From the NCBI GenBank assembly GCA_963682055.1, contig OY821749.1, forward strand, positions 6,002,336 to 6,066,335: 64,000 nt of DNA. The letters run 5' to 3'. The position numbers and the translations under genes are program-made. This DNA is from Primula veris (Eukaryota; Streptophyta; Magnoliopsida; Ericales; Primulaceae). The notes below the pieces were generated by a model. The model ran no database searches. It was not told the origin of the DNA and saw nothing but the letters and a program-made list of their open reading frames with translations. The first letter of the stretch is position 1. Each line of letters starts with the position of its first letter. Shown here piece after piece: positions 11,436 through 23,179 of the stretch.

Positions 11436-12125
11436 CGGGTGTCCCGACCCGACCCGACCCGACTCGATTTTTAAATTAATTTATATTTTATATAAAAATA
11501 TAAATTAATTTATATCAAATGCAAGTGATGAAAATCGAACATTATACATCTAACATACAATGTAACCGTTCTACCATATGAGCTACAATCATTTTTGTTT
11601 TATATATTAATTATAATTATACAAGTATAATATAAATTTGTACTTTTAAATATATGAAACTATTAAAATAAAAAATATACTTAAATTAAAAAATAATATT
11701 GTTATTTTCAAGAAAAATAAATGATTATTATTTTCCGATTATAAAAATTATAATGATAATGTATCTCATTTAGTATGAAAATTGTTGTTTGTGTGAATAA
11801 AACTAAATATTAAAAGAATATGATAAAAAACGTATCAATTTTTTTTATCTACTCCATTATCTGTGATTTCACACTATTTTTTCTACTACATGTTAATTTC
11901 TTTTTTCATTTATTAGGATTGTTATTTTTAAACTATGATTATGTTTCGTATTAATAACATGTTTAAACTTCTCAAATGAAAAATGTTAATAAAAAATAAC
12001 GTTGTCGTAAAATAAAAAAAATATGTCGGGAGATTCGGGATAAACATATCCCGACTCTACAGGGTCCCAAAAATTCGGGTTTCAAAAAAGTCGGGTCCCG
12101 ACTTTGTCGGGTCGGGATCAGATTT
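11436..12125. repeat. Probable transposon-derived repeat bounded by CCCGAC/GTCGGG motifs
   Basis: The left edge has stacked CCCGACCCGACCCGAC (about 11445-11461). The right edge has GTCGGGTCCCGACTTTGTCGGG (about 12089-12110). These clusters face each other like inverted ends, resembling the CCCGACCC-rich ends of the hAT element at 21426-22134. The interior is AT-rich with no coding sequence. No target-site duplication was found, so class and limits are uncertain. Confidence 0.35.
11521..11590 (-). other. tRNA-like sequence with A- and B-box motifs
   Basis: On the minus strand TAGCTCATATGGTAGAACGG matches a Pol III A box and GTTCGATTTTC, about 45 nt on, resembles a B box (GGTTCGANNCC). The acceptor stem does not pair well, so this is a SINE-like or decayed tRNA remnant rather than a functional tRNA. 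Confidence 0.35.
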
Positions 12126-12239
12126 TTTTTTTCATTTCTAAAAGCAATCGGATCGGGATACGGATTGAAAGTTTTCGGATCGGATACTGAACCTAACCCA
12201 TGTATTAGGGTGAGTTATTGGACATTTAGTTGAAAGAGT

Positions 12240-12545
12240 GTGATCTAAGAAGTATTTTTACTGATAATAAATAATAATAACAATAATAATAATAGATAGA
12301 TAGATAGATAGAGAGCAGGTAGTGTGGGGACACGTGTGGTTTGTAAGAGGATGAAATGACATGGTTATCCTTACGTCTCAAACTCGTCATCTATTTTCTT
12401 TACCAGCAACATATCTGATTAGTTTACTCATCCAATCAATCTCTCTCTCTCTCTCTCTCTCTGAAATTAGGTGTCAGATCCAAACACCTTCTCTCTCTCT
12501 CATCTGTACAATTTATACAAAAAGGATTCATCGTAATTAAGGTAC
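12240..12545 (+). promoter_or_regulatory. Probable promoter and 5' leader of the lysine-rich protein gene
   Basis: Contains AATAATAAT and GATA simple repeats (12263-12313), a (CT)n tract at about 12441-12462 and a second CT cluster near 12490-12500. A candidate splice donor AAG/GTACCC follows at about 12541. Such CT-rich leaders followed by an intron are common in plant genes. The leader assignment is inference; transcript data would decide it. Confidence 0.4.
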
Positions 12546-14931
12546 CCATCTTATTTACTCCCCCAAACTTATTATCCTTCTTATTCAATTTATTTATCTC
12601 TCTGCTTTGTGTTTCGCAATTTCACTTTCCTTCATCCTTTTTTTTATCTACTTATTATTTAAAACCGGGTTAATAACTGTTTACTATACCACCCACCCGT
12701 TAAATATATCCATACCAACTTACACCCATTTTACAATTTTCATACCGAATAATCAGAAACGGATCAATTAACTTACTTTAATCCAATTTAACAGTTTTGG
12801 TACGATGAATATATCACTTTTGAACTCTAACTTCACGAGTCTTGATTCCATCTCAGAGTGGGATTGAGAGTGTTTAGTTATCCAATTTTGACCATTTCTG
12901 TTTTGACCTCTCAGTATGTTGATTGTTCAATTTCCGGTTATTTGGTATGTTAATTGTTAAAACTTGTAGGTTGGTATGGAATTTGTTAATACGAGACAGT
13001 TTGATATATTAAATATGAATTAACCCTTCAAAACTTACACGTTTGCTATTTCATTTGTATCTCTTCTTTTATTAGTATGTTCTTCGGAATAATATTGGGT
13101 GAACCTGGTTTATCCTTAAATTTCATGGACTAGGCCAATATATAATCAAGGGTTGATAATTTAAGTGGCCCTCATTAGGGTTCACCAATCTATTACACTT
13201 TTAATACTACAGGTTTTTTACGTGATTTAAGAAAATTAGTTAACGTAGTTAAATAGATTGTTTTTCCGCATGATTGATAGATGTTTTGTTGATAACAGAT
13301 AATAAACGAGGGTGTAAAGTTGATAACAAAGATTAAGTGTCAATTTGAACTATTATTTTAGGACAGCGTAGAAAAACAAATTAGTCTATAATTTTGAGAC
13401 ATATTATCATGGGAAGGTCCGAAGGTGGGAGTATTATTTAGTTTTAGTGGCGGAATTTGATGATTTGTTTTTAGTATCATCAACTATGGGATGCTGAAAG
13501 GCTATATAGTCTATTAGTCTGTGACTTCTTGCTAAAATACATGGTAAAGTCGGTTTAGGAGGCTAATTTGGAGTTTTATTCTAACAGTTTCATAGACAGA
13601 TATAAGAAACTTTTGTTATATTAATGACTGGAAATTGAAATTTGTACCGAATATTTACGTATAATATTTCCTATGTGGTAATAACAGCTCTTCAGTTTCT
13701 TGAATGCAATTTTTCTGGTCTCTTTTAGGAGTTTTTCTTTCTAAATGGATTACTTTCTGAAACGTAGATGATGGATATACATGAACTTGGCTTGTTGGCT
13801 ACAACTTGTAAGCCAATTTTGGAACCCAGACAATGTGCGAGAAAAGAAAGAAAATATAAAATAAAAGACAAGTGAAAAAAGAAAGACAAACATTTTTTTT
13901 TTCAAAAAGGGACTATTTCCACAAAGGAAGGCCTATTATAAAAAAGAAAAATTAAGTTTTTTGTAAAAAGAGAAACTGACTTGTTAAAATGTGTTCTTTC
14001 CAGACAAAAAGACGAAATTTCAAAAAGTGACTTATTTTGGAAAGCGGCTTATTTTTGTTTTTGTTATGTTTGTTGTTTTTCAAACGTTCTGCCATCCTTT
14101 TTTTTTTCCCTTTAGCCTTTGGCAACAGAACAATTGGAGGCTGATTGTTTTGATATTGGGACTTGTTTGTATATTTGTAGCACATACTTTGTTTATTAGA
14201 GGGCTGACTGTTTGTCTTTTTCGTACTTAATACCAGTCTTAATAAATTCGAATATGTTAGCTAATACTTATCTTGAGGTGAATAAAGGCTTTGTTTTGCT
14301 TCCTGTGCTGTTGATCCATTTTGCAATATTATGATTACTTGGCTTTTTAAAACATAGTACAGTTTCCGTGGAGTAACATAAATGGAGAAACTGATCGAGT
14401 ATGATTCTTGTTTGTTTTTTCTATATTCATCCTCTTTCAATCTTTTGTGCTTGTTTTCTTCTGCTTGATCAAGCTCTGTGGAAGCTACATTGACATAGAT
14501 TTCTCTTATTGCAGTGAAAAGGCCATGTGTAAGTTGTTCCGACAGGGTTGGGAGTAACACTGTGCAGTTTCAGTTGGCTCATTTAATTGATTAGTGTACA
14601 AAATATGGGCAAAGGTAAAGGTTGTGGTGAATTAGGTAAATTATTGCCAATGGAGCGGCTAGCAAGAGCTTATAATTTCTCTCTCCTCCTCTCTCCTGTT
14701 GTTTCTGTTTGGGACTGTATTGTTCGTAAAATGAGGTACTCTTACATACCCGAGTGGGTCTAGGCGTATATCTTACTATAATCACTTCTCAAGTAGTAGT
14801 TAATATAGGTTTAATAGCATAGAAGCAGAAGAAAGAAAACAAATAAAGTAAAATAGTCATACACATAATGTATACAGTATAGATAAGTTTTTGTTTTGAA
14901 GAGAAAGAGATCGAGCAAACTTAATAAAAAG
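12546..14931 (+). other. Putative leader intron(s) and leader of the lysine-rich protein gene
   Basis: No coding sequence was recognised. Possible acceptors lie at TTATTGCAG (about 14515) and just upstream of the ATG. The T-rich composition fits a plant intron. Short open frames in both strands here look incidental. Confidence 0.35.
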
Positions 14932-15534
14932 ATGGAATGCGCCAAAGTTCCATACAGTGTTAGAAAAGCAAAGAAGAAGCCGGTAAAGGACGAGCTGGAT
15001 CGTGTCAAACAGGCTGAGAAAAAGAAAAGGCGTTTAGAAAAAGCTTTAGCTAATTCAGCCGCGATTCGTTCTGAGCTAGAAAAAAAGAAGCAAAAGAAAT
15101 TAGAGGAACAACAGAGACTCGATGATGAGGGTGCTGCTATTGCAGAAGCTGTGGCTCTAAACGTACTGCTCGGTGAAGATTCGGATGAGTCGTGCAAATT
15201 TATGATTAGCCATGACGATAATTTAAATAATCTTTGTGATTCTATAAATGGTATTGAATTCCTCAGCCAAATGGGATTAGCCTACCCTTATCGGAACTTT
15301 CCAGAAAATGAAATCGAAGCAATTGGATGGGTGCCTAATCTTTATGGGAACCCGAATAAGTGGGGAAATGGTAATTCTTCTGTTCCATCGGGACCTTTTG
15401 GGCAAAGTGTTTACTTACCGTGTTCTGATGAGATATCTGCAGATATTATGGTAGCACAAGCTGTTGCATCACTTCGAATTGGTGAAGATGCTCGCTTTGA
15501 CCCTCACATTTTTAACAGTGTGTTACGAGGGTAA
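14932..15534 (+). CDS. Lysine-rich conserved-looking protein of unknown function, 200 aa
   Basis: Open frame from ATG 14932 (MECAKVPYSVRK) to TAA. I do not recognise the family. Residues about 8-65 are dominated by Lys, Arg, Glu and Leu (KAKKKPVKDE, EKKKRRLEKA, LEKKKQKKLEEQQR) and should form a basic coiled coil with nuclear-localisation character. An Ala-rich helix (AAIAEAVALN) and an acidic patch (GEDSDES) follow. The C-terminal half is less biased, with motifs such as EAIGWVPNLYGNPNKWGNG and FDPHIFNSVLRG that look like a folded or binding segment. The frame is open 12 codons further upstream but without an ATG, so 14932 is the first credible start. No intron within the frame is needed. A CT-rich leader lies about 2.4 kb upstream. 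Confidence 0.7.
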   Translation: MECAKVPYSVRKAKKKPVKDELDRVKQAEKKKRRLEKALANSAAIRSELEKKKQKKLEEQQRLDDEGAAIAEAVALNVLLGEDSDESCKFMISHDDNLNNLCDSINGIEFLSQMGLAYPYRNFPENEIEAIGWVPNLYGNPNKWGNGNSSVPSGPFGQSVYLPCSDEISADIMVAQAVASLRIGEDARFDPHIFNSVLRG

Positions 15535-15885
15535 TAAATATCGATCAATTGTGCCAGTTGTGTTCGTGCTCGACTTGTTCATCCTTTCTATTCGCCAGTG
15601 TTCCTTAAGATGCTGCGAGTGTGTGAGTGTATAATATATGTCGAGGTAGCTTTCTTACTCGGTTTGGCTGGGCACCCATGTAAACTTTATTTATTTATTT
15701 TCCTGGTTTTCAAATGTCTTGCTGTTTAATTACCTCCAGAATCCGATTGACATATTATATTTGTAATCTTGTTAAAGCTTGTCTCATGTTGATCTGCACA
15801 ATCAATCGAGATACTGTTCCTAGTTGTCCTGTATGCATTGTTTGAACTTGTGTCCTTCCTAACATAATCCGATAATTACAATTTT

Positions 15886-16131
15886 CCTCACAAGTTCTTG
15901 TCATCGAGTACCAGTGAACGATTTCTTTGCTGCTTGTTCTTGGTACAGTAATTTTGTCTTGAAACGTGAAATTGCAAGTATTTACTGAGCACATAATATT
16001 TCTTCTTTCTTCACAAGTTCTTGTCATGGAGTACCAGTGAACGATTTCTTTGCTGCTTGTTCTTGGTACAATAATTTGGTCTTGAAACGTGAAATTGCAA
16101 GTATTTACTGAGCACATAGTAACCATTGACC
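15886..16131. repeat. Tandem duplication, two units of 123 bp
   Basis: The motif CACAAGTTCTTGTCAT starts units near 15890 and 16013. Both run through CGATTTCTTTGCTGCTTG and end with TTTACTGAGCACATA. The two units differ at only a few positions, so the duplication is fairly recent. It lies about 350 bp after the stop codon of the lysine-rich gene, perhaps in its 3' UTR or just beyond. An open frame across it on the other strand is a by-product of the repeat. Confidence 0.75.
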
Positions 16132-17165
16132 TGTATTTAGTTTATATTATCAGATGGGTAAACTGTAAACGGAACTAGACTTCCCTGGTCCACCAGGTTC
16201 AACATCGATAACAAAATGTCATGGATCTTTGGTAATTGCTCTAAAGATAAGAACTCTAGATACAGTAAAAACAGGCAAGGATTATCAGCCGTGCTACCTT
16301 AGCACTGTCCATCTAGCAGTGCACAAATAATAATCAAATTGTCCAGATATACATATTTACATGAATGCACATGTTTAATTATTTTTTGTGATCTCTCAAA
16401 AGAAAAACTAACACTCACATTCTCAAAACGTTCTAGTTTAATTCTACACTATTTTTTGTCTCTCGTCACTGTTTCTATCTATCTTTTCGTTCTAAATTTT
16501 ACTTGATTTTCTTTTAACTTGTTTGTGTGAGTGTATAATATATCTATCTTTTAAATGTACAAAATTGTCTAATTTATAAAAGATTCCCATACAAATGGCT
16601 AAAGACTAATCAAACCGTCAAACTTCTTCAATTGATTGTCTTGAACACATATAGCTCTACGACCTACGTACAAAGTTGTGCACAAATTAAGATAGAGAGC
16701 AATTAGTGTCAAGTACTTGAAATTAAGAAATAAATACAGTTGGGGTTAATGTCCTTTAGGCAGTCCATTACCTTGGTTTCATCTACATAGACAGTCCATT
16801 TTCCATGGTTTAATATTATTCTGTCAGCCTTAAAATTTTAAAATTTTGTAGTTTTTGGCATGCATTTTTAGTATGTTTTGTTAAAATTAATCATTTGGTA
16901 TCCCTCTTATTTTTAGTACTTATACTTCCTGGCTCCCCTAGATCAACCTATAAGGGCTATAATGATGGAATTAACCCTACAATGCAAAAGATTCTAACTC
17001 AATTTCAAGAAAAAGCAAATAGCAATAGAACATATTTTACTAAATTATCCTAATTCTAATTGTAATTTTATAGACTTGTTAATATATGATATTGACAGGA
17101 CTACATATTTATAAAGGAGTTGCCAAAAAACATTATCTTATTATTTGATTGAACTTTTTGATATA
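16132..17165. other. Intergenic DNA, no gene recognised
   Basis: AT-rich sequence between the convergent lysine-rich and DeSI-like genes. I see no domain-bearing frame, RNA gene or clear repeat. Confidence 0.5.
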
Positions 17166-17551
17166 AGAGCATATACATCAGTATTCTTAAATTACATTTA
17201 TTCTCTGTATATAAAGATTTAATACCAAAAAGAGTCGTGAATCAGTTTTCCTAACTTCACCTTATTTTTAAAGACATCTTAAAATTTTCTCCCATGCTCC
17301 TTATATTTAAGGAAGATCTTGTTTCCCTTATATATTTTTTAATAATAATTGTTGTACTTTACTATCGCTTTATGGGAAAATGTGTAATAATATTAATTTA
17401 AAACTAGCAAAGTCAATAAAATATTGATATAATGAGGAACCTAAGGAATCTGATATTTTGTGTATATATAAAGTAAGTTTGTAAAATTGTATTAATGATA
17501 TTTTCACTTCAAATTTGAGGTATGCTATAAGGAAACAGGTGTGGATGCTCT
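17166..17551. mobile_element. Possible MITE with AGAGCAT ends
   Basis: AGAGCATATACATC at the left faces GTGTGGATGCTCT at the right, giving inverted ends AGAGCATMYACA. The interior is AT-rich and non-coding. No firm target-site duplication was found, so it is only a candidate. Confidence 0.35.
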
Positions 17552-17760
17552 ATGAATAGTCCCAAGTCGGGGGTCCCCAAATATAGGGCATCTTTTGCTA
17601 ATTTCCTGAATAAATGGTCATATTTCAGACTTTGAAAGAACTAAACAACATTTGTATACACTTGAAACAACAAAACAACATCTTGCATTAGATCCACAAC
17701 AAATCAATTTCCAAGTCTTCACTTTCAGCTAACACACAAGATAACAACAGCTATAAAACT

Positions 17761-20700
17761 TCATGTATCACTACGCCTCGAATTTTGACGCAGGATCGGC
17801 CCATCTTGGTTTTCAATCTCAGAACTTGTTGATGGTTTGGCACCCGAAACCATGTTCTTGAACCAAGCTGTCTGGAACCTAGGGCTACTCTCCCCTCTGT
17901 TGGAATTACTGTTTTGTGAATCCGGGGAACTAATATTATTGGTGACGTTCGATGTCACACCTGCTAGAAACCTGTAAGCAACTCTGCTAGCCGATACAAT
18001 CTCAGTCTTCGCTTGTCTAAACTGAAATACCCCCAAAAGATAGAGAAACATGGAAGTAATATTTAGCAAGGGAATGAATTCAAGAGAGAGTTTCGTAGAA
18101 ATATATAAAGAGAGAAAAGAAGTCTAAAACTTCACAGATAGTTGTTTAATTGCAACATAAACCCAACTTACAAGTTGTGGACGTCACAACTCATTTCATT
18201 TTTTCCAACTTTTCTTGAGATTATGCACACGCACATACAACTTAAAAGTAGGAGCTAGAAGAAAGCGACAGTGGTCCTTTTAAGGTTGCACCTTTTAGAC
18301 AAATAAGCTGAATCTATTGAGGATAAGGATGAAAAAGAAGTCAGTAGTTTAAAATTTCTTGGCTCGGTATTTAACCCCATCAACCGAACGCAATTCAAAT
18401 TTGAGAGATAGAAAAGGTAAGCTTAGAAAGGCCCTTAATAGAATATTACTATTCAGCCGTCCAGACTCCAAATAACATTCTTGGTAAACCAATAACTTCT
18501 TCCGACAAATCAGATACTACTCACGTTTTTCAACCAAAAAGCAAACAGGATTTTTAGTTTAATTACGAGGAACAATAAGCGTTACAGGAAGCTATCTTAT
18601 TGACTCATGAGTTGGTTACACTAAACGACCCCAAAACTTGACAAACAAGAAAGTCGAAAAGATAAAAGATCCTGCTAAAAGTAGAAGCATATTCTCACCC
18701 GTAATGCTGTAGTTTCTGCTATGTCTACTGCAGTATCACCCGCATTAGCAAAACGATTAACCCAACCTGTCACGGAAACTCTGTAAGAATATGTTCCTGA
18801 TAAAAGAATCATAGAACGAAAAGCATAGGTAACACTCCCGTCTCTTATAACAAGATAACATTCCACAGCAATAATTCAATAAAACAAAGTAACAAACCTT
18901 TAATAGGTATTATAAATCAAAATTAGTAGAACATACAAAAGGATGCATTAGCAGGAGCAAAACTAATATTACCATTGTAGTTTGGATTCTTAAACTAGAA
19001 TTTCCAAACTGATTCCAGCACCAACATTGATGGTAAACTGAACTCTTTGCATATTTTAGGTAAACATACAAAAAAATATGAGACGGAATACTAGCTAAAT
19101 TGATGTCAATATTTTACGTTGCCAAGTGAAAACAATGAGAAAAAAAGTCTTAAGATAAAAGATTCCACAATCCAACATTTATAGAGTAAAAGCCTTGTTA
19201 ATGTCGTTTATATACAATGGGCTCACTTCCCTTAATAGATCGCTTTTGGGGTAAGATCTCTAAGATACGTTACAAGTGGCATAAGAGCCATCCATTACGC
19301 CTTCGACCCACGTCTTTGTGTTGGTCTGTTACTGGATCACCATAAATTTTCTTAATAGCTAGCCTTTAAGTGAGCTTTCCTTATATTCTTTTACAGGGTG
19401 AGATCTTCTAAAGCATGTTAAAATAGATGAATTTAAATATCAAAAAAACCATAACTGTTCATCCGTGTATGGCGTGAAATTGACAACATATAAACAAGAA
19501 TAACACAGGATAACAAGAGCTCTACTGGACTTACATTAGCGATAATTCTTTACAGATAGTAATATGTAAATATTATGCCATATTTTCTTCAGATAAGAAT
19601 ATCAATCTACCAACAAAGATTCATAGGATTAAAAGAAATTAAATACAAGGTAAAAGAATTACCAGGAAGTTTCTGCACACCAAGACGTTCACATAATTCA
19701 TCACAAAAGTGATTGCAATTTTTCGATAGCAAGTCGTATGAGCAACCAGGCCACTCTCTACTTAGTTCTCTGAGAATCTGGTTGACATTGAATAAAGAAA
19801 GGTCTGTCTGGCCTAGAACAATACATTCACGATATGTATACATTGGATTCTTTCCTGCAGGGCAACTAAATACACCAGTTCCTTGTTCACAGTACCCAAA
19901 AGACCATTCCTCGTCCCCATTAATCTGAGAATTGTTGCATAAAATTAATAAGCTTCAGAACACATTTTGGCACATAAAAATTTACTATAAAAGAGTACAG
20001 GATATCATTAACCAAGAAGGAATCAAATTTCTACAAATTTCATATAACAAAGATATTTAATTGAGAAAAAACTGGCCAAATTTTATTCGGAAAGGCAAAG
20101 TGGACTGCCATACAAGGAATAAATATATACTGTTCATCAAAGATGAATTTATGCACATAGCATAAGACTTGATGCAAAAGGCTCCAAACATGAAAATTTA
20201 GAAAACACAAAAAAAAAAAAAAAAACTCAATTACATGTCAATTAAAGCAAAGATCCATCACTTGCAGCATTTGCGTGAACGAGTAATAAACCTTGATAAT
20301 TCAGCAACACCGAATAATGGCAATCATCCATTAGCAAATATATACAATCTTTTTCAGCCTTTCCCCCTTTAGTCTCACACAATTATAACTACATGTAAAA
20401 TGCAAATAATAAACAGCTATGAATAACTGCTAGGTCTATCCACTTGAAGCACAAATCCAAAAGCATCATGATAACAAGGTAATTAAAAGAAAAGACTAAA
20501 TATAAATTTCTAATCCTTGATGCATGATCATAAACAGCCAAGCACAAGAGCTAAACAAAGGTTAAGTTAATTATGACTATTATTTAGTATAAAGTCAATG
20601 GGAAGGCACTTCATATCAGAATGCAAGTTAATGACATTCCAAGCTGCAGTATTTCATACTGCCAAATGAAAACATTGTATACATACACATACATACATAC

Positions 20701-23179
20701 ATAGTACACGAAAACTGATTTTATCTCTTTATAACACATGCATACAGACATAGTACACATACATACTGTAAAAACCTCCACCCTTTTGACGCTCGACAAA
20801 TTAATAATTTCTCCAAAAATGCCCTTTTTAATTGAATTTATTACAAGTTTGCCATTGTGCCTAAACCAAAATTTAAATTTAAATCTGATTAACTACCACC
20901 AGACTCACGGGTGGCTATCTTCTTAAAAATTAAAATGATACATTCATTTCACCTATCAACCCCTCTCTATGCTCTCTGCCAGGAAAAAACAATTATATGA
21001 ACCCGGTCCACTATTAATAAAGGTGTGACAACCAATAAAAATTTTTAGTTTTAATTTTGAATTAATTTTAGGGTAGTTATATTTGGGTTCATTAATAGGT
21101 GTTGGGTTTTTAGTGGGTGGCACACCCTAAATAATAGTGAACCGGGTTCACGGTAGTGTTACTCCTCTGCCATGTATTAAACTTTTGAAGGAGTTCCATC
21201 TTTAACACAATTATTTTCATACTTGATTTTTCGAAGGTTTTATTTGTTTAATAGAATATTTTTTCCTGGGGTTTTACTTTTACATACTAATCACACACGC
21301 ATTGCGTGGGCAGATTTCGCTAGTATATTATCTATACTTCTATTTAAGTAACACCCTCTTGTGAGGCCTTCGAACCTTTTGTTCCAGGGGTCTACACTTA
21401 TATATTGTGTGCATGTGAGCGTGTGTAGGGATGGCAATTGGGTCGGGTTCTTCAAAACCCGACCCGACCCAAATTTATTCTGCACAAAAACCTGACCCGA
21501 CCCGAATTACCCGGATTTTTTTTGAAAAATTAACAGTTTCTTCATAGTATCCAGATTTAGCAAAACATGAAGACAGCAATTCAATTATTTTCATAAAAGG
21601 CAAAAAGAATTATGTTAATGATTTAGCCATAATTAGCCATAAAACTATATGTATTGTGACAGCTAAATACATCGAAGAAACATTTTTTTTATGGTAACAG
21701 TTTATGGTAGATAGCAATTAGCAGTAAACAAACGGAAATTGACAGATTGACAATTAGCAATTAGCAGTTTATGGTAAAGACATTAATTGACAAAATTAAA
21801 GGAAAAAACAAGCTTAAATTAAAATAAGGATATATATGTGTGTGTATATATAGAGAGAGAGAACTTGTACACGAGAGATATGGATAATTAAGTTGGTGAT
21901 CTTTTATCATTGATAATTAGCTACCTTTCATCTTTGTATATATCTATGTATCATGTATGTATCTGTATACATTAGAGAGAGAATGTGTTAAGTTGTGTTT
22001 TATTATGTAGTGTATTTCTAAGTTGCACAAAAGTGCAAAGTGACCCAACCCAACCCAGCCCAAATAAACCTGCACTTTTAACCTGACCCACAACGGGTCA
22101 GGTCGGGTTGAAACCCGGATTTCTGCCATCCCTAAGTGTGTGTAGAAGAACCCCGGTAGAAAGAAGAGAACACGATTGTCCATGTTTGCGGTATAAGAGG
22201 TGGTATAGTATTACTAGTACCGTGGATTAACACTACTGTACATCCGGTGCACTATAATTTAGGGTGTGCCCCCACTAAAAACCCAACACATTAAAGAACC
22301 CAAAAAAAACTACCCTAGAATTAATTCAAAATTAAAACTAAAAAAATTCTATTGGTTGGCACACCCCTAATTATAGTGCACCGGGTTCATACAAGTCTTT
22401 TCTCAGTACCGTGGGACCCACATTATATCTTGTTTGTTTGCACAAATTGCATTTAGTATTATATAGGGTATAGTACTGATTATACTACATCACTAATAGT
22501 ACCTAATTACAAATGATACCCCTTAAACCATACTACAAACAAACATGGCCAATATGTATTTATCTAATCCCCAACTGAACAAGTGCATATATACATTTAT
22601 CAAGTTCCCAATCTTGACTCTTGAGTTGATGAAATTAAAAACTCCCACTTATCAAAAGAAAAGGAAAATTTAAAAAAATAACAAAGATCTCCTTATGTAA
22701 CATGGGAATATTGGAAACCCTAGATCTAAACAAGAATCCAATATTTCAATATGCCCTATTGACTGATTAATTTACTACAATACACAAATATATAAATCTA
22801 TTACATATGTGAAGTACCCCTTACATAACCGGCTAACTTATTTGCAAATTTACCCTCTTCTTTCAAAATTCAAAATGCTAAATACTGCATAAATTTGAAA
22901 AGAAAACTGCTCCAGATTTATAACCACGCGCACCCAATAATTTCATAACCATTTTAATTTTTTGACAGACCTTTTCATTGATGATCGTAAATCAGTATTT
23001 TTACACTAGTAAATATATAAATATATATATAGAGAGAGGGATACCTGAACAGCGCTGTGGAAGATACCGCCGAAGCCGATACCGTCTTTGAAGATCTTAT
23101 TAATCTGCATAATTGTATTATTTGTTTTATCTGAACCACTGTTTGTCACATCATATATATGCACCTTCACCTCCGTCAT
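17761..23179 (-). CDS. PPPDE/DeSI-like thiol peptidase, complete, four exons
   Basis: Exons on the minus strand: 23179-23045, 19924-19663, 18766-18699 and 18021-17761; GT-AG introns; 241 aa ending ...RRSDT and TGA. The PPPDE domain fills residues 1 to about 150: MTEVKVHIYDVTNSGS, the GGIFHSAVQ motif with the presumed catalytic His, GYCEQGTGVFSC, and LSKNCNHFCDELC with the presumed catalytic Cys. Then come the WVNRFANAGD and RQAKTEIVSASRVAYRF segments and a Ser/Asn-rich tail, as in the plant branch of the family I recall from Arabidopsis. Family members are papain-fold cysteine proteases that remove SUMO or ubiquitin; the substrate of this one cannot be told from sequence. The 3.1-kb intron 1 is packed with transposons. 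A CT-rich leader (23181-23203) precedes the ATG. No damage was seen. Confidence 0.93.
20999..21149 (+). mobile_element. 151-bp MITE in DeSI-like intron 1, copy 1
   Basis: Ends are inverted repeats: GAACCCGGTCCACTATTAAT at the left and the complement of GAACCCGGTTCACTATTATT at the right. The interior includes a TTTTAATTTTGAATTAATTT stretch and TGTTGGGTTTTTAGTGGG. It is the same family as 22240-22389 but in the opposite orientation. No clear target-site duplication. Confidence 0.65.
21293..21323 (+). mobile_element. Helitron-like 3' end in DeSI-like intron 1
   Basis: Hairpin CACGCATTGCGTG followed by GGCAGATTTCG and CTAG (21320-21323), then T. The next sequence, TCTATACTTCTATTTAAG (21331), resembles a 5' end of the same kind, as at 8685. 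The body upstream is not delimited. Confidence 0.5.
21426..22134. mobile_element. Non-autonomous hAT-like element, 709 bp
   Basis: Perfect 11-bp inverted ends TAGGGATGGCA / TGCCATCCCTA are flanked by 8-bp direct repeats AGCGTGTG (21418-21425) and AGTGTGTG (22135-22142) that differ at one base. An 8-bp duplication is typical of hAT elements. Just inside the ends are CCCGACCC/GGGTCGGG clusters. No transposase is encoded. Confidence 0.8.
22240..22389 (-). mobile_element. 150-bp MITE in DeSI-like intron 1, copy 2 (inverted)
   Basis: Reverse-complement relative of 20999-21149 along its whole length, sharing the AGGGTGTG, CACTAAAAACCCAACAC and AATTAATTCAAAATTAAAAC blocks. It ends GCACCGGGTTCAT. 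Copies 1 and 2 face each other across about 1.1 kb that holds the hAT element and a Helitron-like end. Confidence 0.65.

Noticed and set aside
11521..11590. Functional tRNA gene
   Set aside because: A/B-box-like motifs are present but the stems do not form a good cloverleaf; the same is true of 25421-25492.
14896..14931. Extension of the lysine-rich protein to a TTG codon
   Set aside because: Plant genes rarely start at TTG, and a good ATG follows at 14932.
14811..15197. Antisense frame opposite the lysine-rich protein
   Set aside because: Ser/Phe-rich shadow of the Lys/Glu/Ala-rich frame on the other strand.
15755..16126. 123-codon minus-strand frame with an internal protein repeat
   Set aside because: The repeat simply reflects the 123-bp DNA duplication, whose length happens to be a multiple of three. 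No domain or splice context.
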